Assembly: GCA_035308365.1 (NCBI GenBank)
Contig: DATGGU010000067.1
Coordinates: 1 to 11,177 of the forward strand
Reading direction: 5' to 3'
Origin: PALSA-505 sp035308365
Lineage (GTDB): Bacteria > Actinomycetota > Actinomycetes > Streptosporangiales > Streptosporangiaceae
DNA length: 11,177 nucleotides
The translations under genes and the position numbers were made by a program. The first letter of the stretch is position 1, and each line of letters begins with the position of its first letter. The notes beneath the pieces were generated by a model. The model was not told the DNA's origin. It saw nothing but the letters and a program-made list of their open reading frames with translations, and ran no database searches. Shown piece after piece: positions 6,263-11,177 of the stretch.

Positions 6263-6703
6263 TCAGCCCGCGCCGGGCTCCAGCAGGCCCCGGATTCCAT
6301 CCGCGTCGGGGATGACATGGGGTATATACGCGATGGCGGAGAAACCGGCGTCTGCGGACACCAGCGCCCCGGCCCCGGCGGCATGTGCGGCAGCGGCCAG
6401 GATCGCATCGAATGCCCCGATGCCGGTGGTCTCCCCGAACAGGCGCAGCCCCTCGCGCAGGTCGTTTTCTTCGACGATGAGCAGCGGTGAGAGCAGTTCG
6501 ATGTAGTCACTGGCCAGCAGCGCGGCGTCTTTGCGGTCCCGGCGCCGGGCGCGGACGTGCGTGAACTCCTGGATGACCTCGATGGTGGTGGTGGCGAGGA
6601 TCTCGCCGTCAGCTATGCCGCTGACCAGCCGCTGGCATGGCGCCCGTAGCGGATGGTCAGCGCCGACGGCGTAGGCCAGGACGGTGGTGTCCAGCACGAT
6701 CAT
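6263..6703 (-). CDS. vapC: VapC-type PIN-domain ribonuclease toxin
   Basis: The toxin of a type II toxin-antitoxin pair. PIN-domain VapC proteins are Mg-dependent RNases that cut tRNA or rRNA when freed from their antitoxin. The 146 residues carry the four expected acidic residues: D5 (MIVLDTTVLAY), E46 (EVIQEFTHV), D99 (GAFDAILAAAA) and D118 (VSADAGFS). The length is standard and the fold appears complete. The ATG at 6703 overlaps the antitoxin stop as ATGA, so the toxin is translated after the antitoxin. The 145 bases between 6116 and 6262 contain no convincing gene. Confidence 0.93.
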   Translation of the reverse strand: MIVLDTTVLAYAVGADHPLRAPCQRLVSGIADGEILATTTIEVIQEFTHVRARRRDRKDAALLASDYIELLSPLLIVEENDLREGLRLFGETTGIGAFDAILAAAAHAAGAGALVSADAGFSAIAYIPHVIPDADGIRGLLEPGAG

Positions 6704-6936
6704 GCGTGACGGCTCCGCAGTTCCTCCAGCTCAGCGGATATATCACCGACGTCCATGGGCTCAGCTGCGAGTATCCGGCGGGCTGCCGCTGACCGGCGCG
6801 GCTGCGTCGCAGGCAGCCCGCGGTCCAGGGCCTCCCGGATCACGGCGGCGACGGAGATTCCGCGCTGACGGGCGAGCGCGTGCACGCGCTCGTAACGCTC
6901 GTCATCGAGCAGCAGTTGCAGCCGATGAGTCAACAT
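6700..6936 (-). CDS. vapB: VapB-type ribbon-helix-helix antitoxin
   Basis: The antitoxin partner of the downstream PIN toxin; it neutralises VapC through its C-terminus and binds its own promoter through the N-terminal ribbon-helix-helix. The 78 residues begin MLTHRLQLLLDDERYERVHA, with the typical strand-then-two-helices pattern (ALARQRGISVAAVIREALDRGL). They end in a charged, flexible toxin-binding tail (MDVGDISAELEELRSRHA). I chose ATG 6936 over ATG 6942 because a TAATGT -10 element ends six bases before it with no Shine-Dalgarno, which fits a leaderless transcript starting at the A of this codon. Confidence 0.9.
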   Translation of the reverse strand: MLTHRLQLLLDDERYERVHALARQRGISVAAVIREALDRGLPATQPRRSAAARRILAAEPMDVGDISAELEELRSRHA

Positions 6937-6958
6937 ACACATACATTAGCATGTGCAT
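6935..6958 (-). promoter_or_regulatory. vapBC promoter -10 with overlapping inverted repeat
   Basis: On the minus strand TAATGT (6948-6943) lies six bases before the antitoxin ATG at 6936. ATACACAT (6935-6942) and ATGTGCAT (6951-6958) form an imperfect inverted repeat (7 of 8 positions) with an 8-bp spacer centred on that -10 box. This is the usual place for a VapB autoregulatory operator. That a VapB dimer binds here is inference. Confidence 0.5.
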
Positions 6959-6998
6959 ATCCGGGTCAGGCTCCGGACATGAGCCGGCCATTCCGTGC

Positions 6999-7013
6999 CG
7001 GGCCACTGGCCCG
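6999..7013 (-). terminator. Possible short hairpin after map
   Basis: CGGGCCA and TGGCCCG flank a single central base directly after the map stop (TAG at 7016-7014). As RNA it would form a 5-bp stem with a 5-base loop, which is short for a terminator. No U-tract follows. Confidence 0.3.
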
Positions 7014-7862
7014 CTACGGGAGCGTGAGGATCTCGTGTCCGCTGTCGGTTACCAGGATCGTGTGCTCGAACTGGGCAGTGCGGCGGCGGTCCTTGGTGAC
7101 CACGGTCCAGCCGTCCGGCCAGATGTCGTAGGCGATCGTGCCGAGGGTCAGCATCGGCTCGATGGTGAACGTCATCCCCGGCTCCATGACGGTGGTGGCG
7201 CCGGGGTCGTCGAAGTGCGGGACCACCAGGCCCGAGTGGAAGGTGGTGCCGATGCCGTGGCCTGTGAAGTCGCGGACCACGCCGTAGCCGAACCGCCGGG
7301 CGTAGGACTCGATGACCCGGCCTATCACGTTCAGCTGGCGGCCGGGGGCGACGGCCCTGATGCCGCGCATCATCGCTTCGTGGGTGCGTTCTGCCAGCAG
7401 CCGGGATTCCTCGTCCACGTCGCCGGCCAGGAAGGTGGCGTTGGTGTCGCCATGGACGCCGCCGATGTAGGCGGTGATGTCGATGTTCACGATGTCGCCG
7501 TCGGCGATGACCGTGTCGTCCGGGATGCCGTGGCAGATGACCTCGTTCAGCGAGGTACACAGCGACTTGGGGAAGCCGCGGTAGCCCAGGGTGCTCGGGT
7601 AGGCGCCGTGGGCCACCATGAAGTCGTGGCCGACCCGGTCGAGTTCGTCGGTGGTGACGCCGGGAACCACGTGCCGGCCCACCTCGGCCAGCGCCTGCGC
7701 CGCTATCCTGCCCGCCACCCGCATCTTCTCGATGGTCGCGGCGTCTTTCACATCGGGTTCACCAAGCGCCGGCCGCTTCTTCCCGACATACTCGGGCCGC
7801 GCGATGCCGGCCGGAACCTGGCGCTCGGGGGAGAGCCGGCCGGGCTGGAGAACGGTTGTCAT
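7014..7862 (-). CDS. map: Type I methionine aminopeptidase
   Basis: Removes the initiator methionine from nascent proteins in the cytoplasm, using two divalent metals. All five metal ligands are present: D128 (VNIDITAY), D139 (GGVHGDTN), H202 (FTGHGIGT), E235 (FTIEPM) and E266 (QFEHT). The conserved H111 (CHGIP) is also present. A roughly 40-residue N-terminal extension containing RPEYVGKKRP marks the actinobacterial type Ic form, similar in layout to Mycobacterium tuberculosis MapB. 282 aa, complete. The ATG at 7862 was chosen because family similarity begins there and TAGAAT stands eight bases upstream without a Shine-Dalgarno, suggesting a leaderless mRNA. It is divergent from the small gene at 7883. 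Confidence 0.96.
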   Translation of the reverse strand: MTTVLQPGRLSPERQVPAGIARPEYVGKKRPALGEPDVKDAATIEKMRVAGRIAAQALAEVGRHVVPGVTTDELDRVGHDFMVAHGAYPSTLGYRGFPKSLCTSLNEVICHGIPDDTVIADGDIVNIDITAYIGGVHGDTNATFLAGDVDEESRLLAERTHEAMMRGIRAVAPGRQLNVIGRVIESYARRFGYGVVRDFTGHGIGTTFHSGLVVPHFDDPGATTVMEPGMTFTIEPMLTLGTIAYDIWPDGWTVVTKDRRRTAQFEHTILVTDSGHEILTLP

Positions 7863-7870
7863 GATCTGAA

Positions 7871-7876
7871 ATTCTA
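7871..7876 (-). promoter_or_regulatory. map -10 element
   Basis: TAGAAT on the minus strand, eight bases from the map ATG, in a 20-bp gap between two divergent start codons. No clear -35 is seen. There is no Shine-Dalgarno for map, so transcription probably begins at or next to the ATG. Confidence 0.45.
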
Positions 7877-7882
7877 CTTGGC

Positions 7883-8059
7883 ATGAACACACAGCAACGC
7901 TGGTGGTTTTGCCTCAAGCACAACACGGTGGAGCCCGACGACGGCGAATGTGCGGGCAAGAACAAGCTCGGGCCATATCCGACGAGGGAGGCGGCCGAAC
8001 ACGCGCTGGAGACCGTGCACGAGCGCAACGAAGCCTGGGACGCTGCCGACGACGAGTGA
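7883..8059 (+). CDS. Conserved 58-residue actinobacterial protein divergent from map
   Basis: The product starts MNTQQRWWFCLKHNTVEP, continues through GECAGKNKLGPYPTREAAE, and ends in an acidic helix (HALETVHERNEAWDAADDE). The pattern 'RWWFCLKHNTVEP ... LGPYPTREAAEHALE' matches a small protein of unknown function widely found in actinobacteria, recalled from memory. Two Cys (C10 and the C in GECAG) with His between them might bind a metal, but this is speculative. The frame is intact from ATG to TGA and has actinobacterial codon use. No Shine-Dalgarno precedes the ATG, and only 20 bp separate it from the divergent map start, so it is probably leaderless. TAGGGT at 8068-8073, after the stop, may be the -10 for the next gene. 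Confidence 0.8.
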   Translation: MNTQQRWWFCLKHNTVEPDDGECAGKNKLGPYPTREAAEHALETVHERNEAWDAADDE

Positions 8060-8108
8060 CTCACCGGTAGGGTGGTGATCACAAAGCCTGCGCGGAAAGG
8101 GGCTGGCG

Positions 8109-9065
8109 TTGGCGCAACAGCAACCGGCGGACCCGGGAGGGGGTGCGCGGCCCGGATCCGGGCTCCCCGCCACCGCCGAGGCGCGGATGGCGGAGATCCG
8201 ACGCAGCGGCACCTGGGGCTCAGCGCTGTCGGCCGACGAGTTCGCGGCAATCCGCAGTGTCGGCTTCGAGCCCGTAGGCCAGGTGCTCGGCGCGGCCGTC
8301 TACAACGTCGGTTATACCGGCGGTTACGGCTGTCCGGGTGCCTGGGCAGGGTACGGCGGCTGGGCAACGCCCTACCGCAGCGTCACCCAGGTGTCCAGCC
8401 AGGGCGGCTACGGCTCGTTCGGCGCGCTGGTGCAGACCATGTACGAGGCGCGCCGCGCCGCGATCGGCCGGATGTCGGCCGAATGCGCCGAGCTCGGCGG
8501 CCACGGCGTGGTCGGCGTCTCGCTCACCATCGGCGGCTTCCCGGCCGGTGGCCTGGAGTTCAAGGCGATCGGCACGGCCGTCCGGGCGCCCGGCGCGCCG
8601 CCGCCCAAGGCACCGTTCACCTCCGACCTGACCGGCCAGGACTTCGCCAAGCTGATCATGGCAGGCTGGGCGCCGGCCGGGCTGGTGCTCGGCATCTCCA
8701 TCGGCGCCAGGCACGACGACTGGCTGACCACCGGGCAGACCCGCTGGGGAGCGGGCAACGCCGAGGTGACCGGCTACACCGAACTGGTGAACAGCGCGCG
8801 GCACGACGCCCGGATCCAGCTCGAGAGGGACGTGCGCAGCCGCGGTGCGGATGGCGTCGTGATCAGGGACATCGGCATACGGGTCCGGGAACGGGAATGC
8901 CCGTCCCAGCAGCATGGCAGGGACCATATCGCGGAAGTGACGATCATCGGCACGGCCATCGCCCGGTTCGCCAAGAGCGAGCGGCACGAGGCCGAGCCCA
9001 GCCTGGCCATTCTCTCGCTCGACCCGCAGCGCCGCCAGGCCGCCCGGGTCAAGCTGGGACCGTGA
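8109..9065 (+). CDS. Tandem YbjQ-like (UPF0145, heavy-metal-binding fold) protein A
   Basis: The 318 residues contain two YbjQ-type domains (about 38-158 and 169-287); E. coli YbjQ is a single domain of about 107 aa that oligomerises. Each domain shows a Phe/Ser-Asp entry, a GLVLG-like strand (GQVLGAAVYNV at 57-67; GLVLGISIGA at 191-200), a long Arg-rich helix, a G-x-V-x-V strand (GHGVVGVSL; RGADGVVIR) and a closing IGTA strand (154-157; 280-283). Biochemical function is not established; 'heavy metal binding' is only the family label. Domain 1 has an extra Gly/Tyr/Trp-rich loop (about 68-104). The TTG start follows GAAAGGGG by six bases. The next gene is a paralogue 32 bp downstream, so they are probably co-transcribed. 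Confidence 0.85.
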   Translation: MAQQQPADPGGGARPGSGLPATAEARMAEIRRSGTWGSALSADEFAAIRSVGFEPVGQVLGAAVYNVGYTGGYGCPGAWAGYGGWATPYRSVTQVSSQGGYGSFGALVQTMYEARRAAIGRMSAECAELGGHGVVGVSLTIGGFPAGGLEFKAIGTAVRAPGAPPPKAPFTSDLTGQDFAKLIMAGWAPAGLVLGISIGARHDDWLTTGQTRWGAGNAEVTGYTELVNSARHDARIQLERDVRSRGADGVVIRDIGIRVRERECPSQQHGRDHIAEVTIIGTAIARFAKSERHEAEPSLAILSLDPQRRQAARVKLGP

Positions 9066-9097
9066 CGGCGGGCGTGAGTACCGACTAGGGAGAGGCA

Positions 9098-9964
9098 ATG
9101 ACCGACCAGCAGGAGAGCACGCAGACCGGTGCCGTGCAGGCGCACGCGCCCAGCGGGGTGCCGCAGGACGCGATGCGCCGCCTGGCCGAGCTGCAGCCGG
9201 GGAAGGCCGGGTCCATCTTCACCTCCGACCTGTCGGTGAACGAGTTCCTGCTGGTCCGCGAGGCCGGCTTCAGGCCGCTCGGCCTGGTGCTGGGCAGCTC
9301 GATCTACCACGTCGGCCTGCAGATCGGCCGGTGGAGCAGGAACCAGGAGCTCGACGTCCTGTCCCAGGCGATGTACCACGCCCGCGAGCTGGCCATGAGC
9401 CGGATGGAGGCCGAGGCCGACGAACTGCACGCGGACGGCATCGTTGGCGTCCGGCTGGACGTGGAAATGAAGGAGTTCGGCAGCGACATCGCCGAGTTCA
9501 TCGCGGTCGGCACGGCGGTCAAGGCCGAGGAGGGCGCAGGCGGCGGCGGCGTGGCCCAGTGGCGCAACAACAAGAACCAGCCGTTCACCTCGGACCTGTC
9601 CGGGCAGGACTTCTGGACGCTGATCCGGGCAGGCTACGCGCCGCTTGGCATGGTGATGGGCTCATGCGTCTACCACGTCGCGCACCAGCGCCTCGGCGGC
9701 GTGCTCAGCAACATCGGCAAGAACGTGGAGCTGGAGCAGTTCACCCAGGCCCTGTACGACGCGCGCGAACTGGCGATGAGCCGGATGCAGGCCGAGGCCG
9801 AAGCGCTGCACGCCGAGGGCATCGTCGGCGTCCAGCTCCGCCAGCACAGCCACACCTGGGGCTCACACACCACGGAGTTCTTCGCCATCGGTACCGCGGT
9901 GCGCCCGTTGCGCCCCGACCACATCATCGAGCGCCCCACGATGGTGCTCAGCCTCGACGCCTAG
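9098..9964 (+). CDS. Tandem YbjQ-like (UPF0145, heavy-metal-binding fold) protein B
   Basis: A paralogue of the preceding gene with two well-conserved YbjQ-type domains in 288 residues. Domain 1 (about 40-141) has FTSDLS (41-46), GLVLGSSIYHVG (62-73), ARELAMSRM (95-103), GIVGVRL (114-120) and FIAVGTAV (134-141). Domain 2 (about 162-268) repeats these as FTSDLS (163-168), GMVMGSCVYHV (184-194), ARELAMSRM (222-230), GIVGVQL (241-247) and FFAIGTAV (261-268). The linker is GAGGGGVAQWRNNKNQ. The near identity of the two helices indicates a more recent internal duplication than in protein A. ATG 9098 follows GGGAGAGG. Likely cytosolic, probably hetero- or homo-oligomeric with protein A (inference). 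A very stable hairpin follows. Confidence 0.88.
   Translation: MTDQQESTQTGAVQAHAPSGVPQDAMRRLAELQPGKAGSIFTSDLSVNEFLLVREAGFRPLGLVLGSSIYHVGLQIGRWSRNQELDVLSQAMYHARELAMSRMEAEADELHADGIVGVRLDVEMKEFGSDIAEFIAVGTAVKAEEGAGGGGVAQWRNNKNQPFTSDLSGQDFWTLIRAGYAPLGMVMGSCVYHVAHQRLGGVLSNIGKNVELEQFTQALYDARELAMSRMQAEAEALHAEGIVGVQLRQHSHTWGSHTTEFFAIGTAVRPLRPDHIIERPTMVLSLDA
9380..9457 (+). repeat. Internal direct repeat, copy 1 (domain 1 helix of YbjQ-like protein B)
   Basis: This stretch encodes residues 95-120 of protein B. It matches 9761-9838 (residues 222-247) at 21 of 26 amino acids, with long runs of identical bases. It reflects domain duplication within the gene. Confidence 0.85.
9761..9838 (+). repeat. Internal direct repeat, copy 2 (domain 2 helix of YbjQ-like protein B)
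   Basis: The second copy of the 9380-9457 segment. The five amino-acid differences are conservative or at exposed positions (E to Q, D to E, E to A, D to E, R to Q). Confidence 0.85.
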
Positions 9965-10017
9965 GCAGTCCCGGCATCTGACCCCGGGCTGATCGCCGAG
10001 CCTGGCACTGTGCAGGA

Positions 10018-10070
10018 CAGCGACGGACGGCGGGAGCCCGGGGCTGGTCCCGCCGTCCGGTGGGTCGCTG
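10018..10070. terminator. Very stable hairpin between convergent genes
   Basis: A perfect 12-bp stem (10024-10035 with 10048-10059, CGGACGGCGGGA and its complement) has a 12-nt loop. It is extended by an outer arm CAGCGA (10018-10023) pairing with TCGCTG (10065-10070) across a short bulge. It lies about 55 bases after the YbjQ-like pair (+) and about 60 bases beyond the stop of the minus-strand gene at 10130, so it probably ends both transcripts. No U-tract. Confidence 0.7.
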
Positions 10071-10129
10071 ATTCCGGCTGGCTGCCGGACGTGCCAGAGG
10101 GTGCCTCCTTCCGGTGCGCGAAGCTGCGT

Positions 10130-10426
10130 CTAGCGTGTGGTCCCGGCGGTGGCCGGGAAGATACGCGGAGGTGAGCGCTGCCGCCGCAGGCCACTGCCGG
10201 GATGGGTGAAAACGGCCTGCGAGCCTGACCCTGGAACCCACGGCGGGGCCGGTGCCTGGCGGCGGGGCGGGAGCGGGGGAGTGCGCGCAGGCGCGGGCAG
10301 TGGCGGGCTGGGCGGCTGGTAGTTCGCCGCGATCAGGGCCTCGAACTCCTCGCGCAGCCACTGGTCGTCGGCGCAGATCAGCTCCGCGAACGCTGCGTCC
10401 GCCTGCCGGGTGCCCATGCCGGTCAA
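10130..10426 (-). CDS. Small Pro-rich actinobacterial hypothetical protein (98 aa)
   Basis: The conserved part is N-terminal (residues 5-36). It reads GTRQADAAFAELICADDQWL followed by REEFEALIAANY, two predicted helices. This opening recurs in small actinobacterial proteins of unknown role, by recall and not by search. After it comes a Pro/Ala/Arg-rich tail (PPSPPLPAPARTPPLPPRR) that looks disordered. The TTG at 10426 is placed nine bases after GGGAG. The ATG at 10417 gives a 95-residue product but lacks a well-spaced ribosome site. A near-consensus promoter lies upstream on the same strand. The gene is divergent from the MerR regulator at 10557, which may control it. Confidence 0.65.
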   Translation of the reverse strand: MTGMGTRQADAAFAELICADDQWLREEFEALIAANYQPPSPPLPAPARTPPLPPRRQAPAPPWVPGSGSQAVFTHPGSGLRRQRSPPRIFPATAGTTR

Positions 10427-10488
10427 TGTCGATCACTCCCCGGAAATCTGTGGTAGCACTGCCAGGGTCATGGCCGATACACTTTTTA

Positions 10489-10494
10489 TATACT
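10489..10494 (+). promoter_or_regulatory. -10 element of the MerR regulator gene, overlapping the opposing -10
   Basis: TATACT on the plus strand overlaps the TATATA of the minus-strand promoter. The -35 region (around 10466-10471) is poor, as is common at activator- or MerR-controlled promoters. The predicted start is near 10501. Confidence 0.5.
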
Positions 10495-10502
10495 CACCAT
10501 TG

Positions 10503-10512
10503 CAGATATCTG
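10503..10512. promoter_or_regulatory. Palindromic operator candidate in the divergent promoter
   Basis: CAGATATCTG is a perfect 10-bp palindrome flanked by TTG on the left and TCAA on the right, giving a nearly symmetrical 17-bp site. It lies between the -35 and -10 of the minus promoter (touching the -35) and at the predicted start of the plus promoter. MerR proteins bind such spacer palindromes, so the adjacent MerR gene is the first candidate ligand. Confidence 0.5.
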
Positions 10513-10556
10513 TCAACCCCCAGTGAGAGGACAGCGGCCCGGGAAGGAGCCGAGAG

Positions 10557-10886
10557 GTGCCGGCCGAACAGCTCGATGACCCGGACTACCCGGCCTACAC
10601 CACCGGGCAGGCCGCCCAGGTGCTCGGCGTGCGGCAGGCGTTCCTGCGCGGGCTGGATGCCGCCGGGGCGGTGCGGCCGGGCCGGTCGGATGGCGGGCAC
10701 CGCCGCTACAGCCGCCGCCAGCTGGTGCTGGCCTCCCGGATCCGGGAGCTGTTCGACCAGGGCCACAACCTGGCCGCCGCGCTGCGGATCGTGGCCCTGG
10801 AAGACGAGCTGGCAACCGCCCACGCGCTGATCAGCAGGCTCCGCAGGCGCCCGGGCAGACCCGGGCCAGGCAGCCCGGGCCCCTGA
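10557..10886 (+). CDS. Short MerR-family transcriptional regulator (109 aa)
   Basis: A DNA-binding protein with a MerR winged helix-turn-helix: YTTGQAAQVLGVRQAFLRGL (14-33), then the wing GGHRRYSRRQL (46-56). A helix from about 73 to 98 (LAAALRIVALEDELATAHAL) would form the dimer coiled coil. There is no C-terminal effector domain and no Cys, so metal or drug sensing is unlikely; the C-terminus is a short Arg/Pro/Gly tail. GTG 10557 follows GGAAGGAG by seven bases. It is divergent from the Pro-rich small protein over shared promoters with a palindrome, and convergent with hspR. It resembles short HspR-like actinobacterial MerR proteins. The target is inferred from position. Confidence 0.85.
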   Translation: MPAEQLDDPDYPAYTTGQAAQVLGVRQAFLRGLDAAGAVRPGRSDGGHRRYSRRQLVLASRIRELFDQGHNLAAALRIVALEDELATAHALISRLRRRPGRPGPGSPGP

Positions 10887-10917
10887 CCCGGTGGCCGGGC
10901 TTTCCGGCCGAGGTCAG
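10883..10917. terminator. Bidirectional hairpin holding both convergent stop codons
   Basis: The inner stem is GGCCGG (10893-10898) with CCGGCC (10904-10909) around a GCTTT loop. The outer arms CTGACC (10883-10888) and GGTCAG (10912-10917) also pair. The outer arms contain the TGA of the MerR gene (10884-10886) and, on the other strand, the TGA of hspR (10916-10914). Confidence 0.6.
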
Positions 10918-11177
10918 TTGCTGCTGCGGGTGGTGAGACTGCGCAGCCGGTCGACCTCGGCTTGCAGACGGCGGGTTTCTTCCTGCAGTTCGAGTACCCG
11001 GCGGATCCCGGCGATGTTGAGCCCGCCGGTGGCCAGGGTGCAGATCTCCTGCAGCCGGGCGATGTCACGCTGGCTGTAGCGGCGGGTGCCGCCCGCGGTT
11101 CGGGCCGGGTCGAGCAGGCCTTCCCGCTCGTAGATGCGCAGGGTCTGCGGGTGCAGCCCGGCCAGTTCGGCGGCCAC
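10914..11177 (-). CDS. hspR: HspR-type MerR heat-shock repressor, 5' end outside the window
   Basis: HspR represses the dnaK operon and other heat-shock genes in actinobacteria by binding HAIR inverted repeats, with DnaK as co-repressor. The visible 87 codons contain AAELAGLHPQTLRIYEREGL, the wing TAGGTRRYSQRDIARL, and GLNIAGIRRVLELQEE leading into a coiled coil (TRRLQAEVDRLRSL). 'LHPQTLRIYE' and 'GLNIAGIRRVLELQ' are strong HspR signatures. Family members begin roughly 10-20 residues earlier, so the gene continues beyond 11177. As hspR usually ends the dnaK-grpE-dnaJ-hspR operon, those genes may lie just outside the window (inference). No HAIR element is visible within the window. Confidence 0.9.
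   Translation of the reverse strand: MAAELAGLHPQTLRIYEREGLLDPARTAGGTRRYSQRDIARLQEICTLATGGLNIAGIRRVLELQEETRRLQAEVDRLRSLTTRSSN

Larger units (their letters stand above)
10487..10516 (-). promoter_or_regulatory. Strong promoter for the small Pro-rich protein gene
   Basis: On the minus strand a perfect TTGACA -35 (10516-10511) and a TATATA -10 (10492-10487) are 18 bp apart. The expected start is near 10480, giving a leader of about 50 nt before the TTG at 10426. This is the most canonical promoter in the window. Confidence 0.75.

Noticed and set aside
6157..6315. GTG-started frame of about 52 codons after the oxidoreductase, preceded by GGAGG
   Set aside because: It overlaps the vapC 3' end antisense, is composed of common Arg/Ala/Gly residues and has no recognisable features; the ribosome-site match is probably chance.
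6684..7886. 400-codon plus-strand frame
   Set aside because: It runs antisense across vapB and map, both of which have clear catalytic or binding motifs; its product has no recognisable pattern.
9948..10436. 162-codon minus-strand frame starting at 10436
   Set aside because: It overlaps the 98-residue gene in another frame and reads through the strong hairpin at 10018-10070; the 98-residue frame has the familiar conserved N-terminus and wins.
1..11177. CRISPR arrays, tRNA/rRNA genes, insertion sequences, phage integration sites
   Set aside because: No regularly spaced repeats, tRNA-like cloverleaf, rRNA-like stretch, transposase or integrase motifs were seen on either strand.

Overview
The window is chromosomal DNA of a high-GC actinobacterium. 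The evidence is strongly G/C-ending codons in most genes, a methionine aminopeptidase with the actinobacterial N-terminal extension, an HspR-type MerR repressor, an AGPS-like flavoenzyme, and frequent GTG/TTG or leaderless starts. The genus cannot be fixed from the sequence.

Layout. (1) Positions 20-582 (+) hold two overlapping small actinobacterial hypothetical genes, followed by a strong hairpin at 616-654. (2) Positions 754-3227 (-) hold a complete ATP-grasp RiPP (graspetide/imiditide-type) cassette. It consists of precursor tgmA, ATP-grasp ligase tgmB and a PIMT-like methyltransferase tgmC. Two small tightly spaced ORFs (3321-3554 and 3244-3324) lie directly upstream on the same strand and may belong to the same operon. 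The cassette is visibly less GC-rich than its flanks. (3) Positions 3613-4432 (+) hold a broken secreted S53/subtilase-like protease. Its signal peptide is joined out of frame to the C-terminal catalytic half. (4) Positions 4502-6115 (+) encode an FAD-binding oxidoreductase whose conserved N-terminus reads upstream of the first ATG to an ATC preceded by a good Shine-Dalgarno. (5) Positions 6263-6936 (-) hold a VapBC toxin-antitoxin pair with a probably leaderless antitoxin. (6) Positions 7014-7862 (-) are map, divergent by 20 bp from a 58-residue conserved small protein (7883-8059, +). (7) Positions 8109-9964 (+) hold two adjacent genes that each carry two YbjQ-type (UPF0145) domains, closed by a very stable hairpin. 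(8) Positions 10130-11177 hold a Pro-rich small protein (-) divergent from a short MerR regulator (+) over back-to-back promoters with a palindrome. The MerR gene is convergent with the 3' part of hspR (-).

How the genes work together. TgmB should form omega-ester links between Thr/Ser and Asp side chains in the C-terminus of TgmA. TgmC should methylate one Asp so that it can close to an aspartimide, as in the characterised fuscimiditide-type systems. The precursor tail supports a simple prediction. T85, T87, T89 and S91 pair in nested order with D104, D102, D100 and D98 around a loop that contains D93. No exporter or dedicated leader protease is visible; the only protease is a pseudogene. 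The rest of the window is ordinary chromosomal content.
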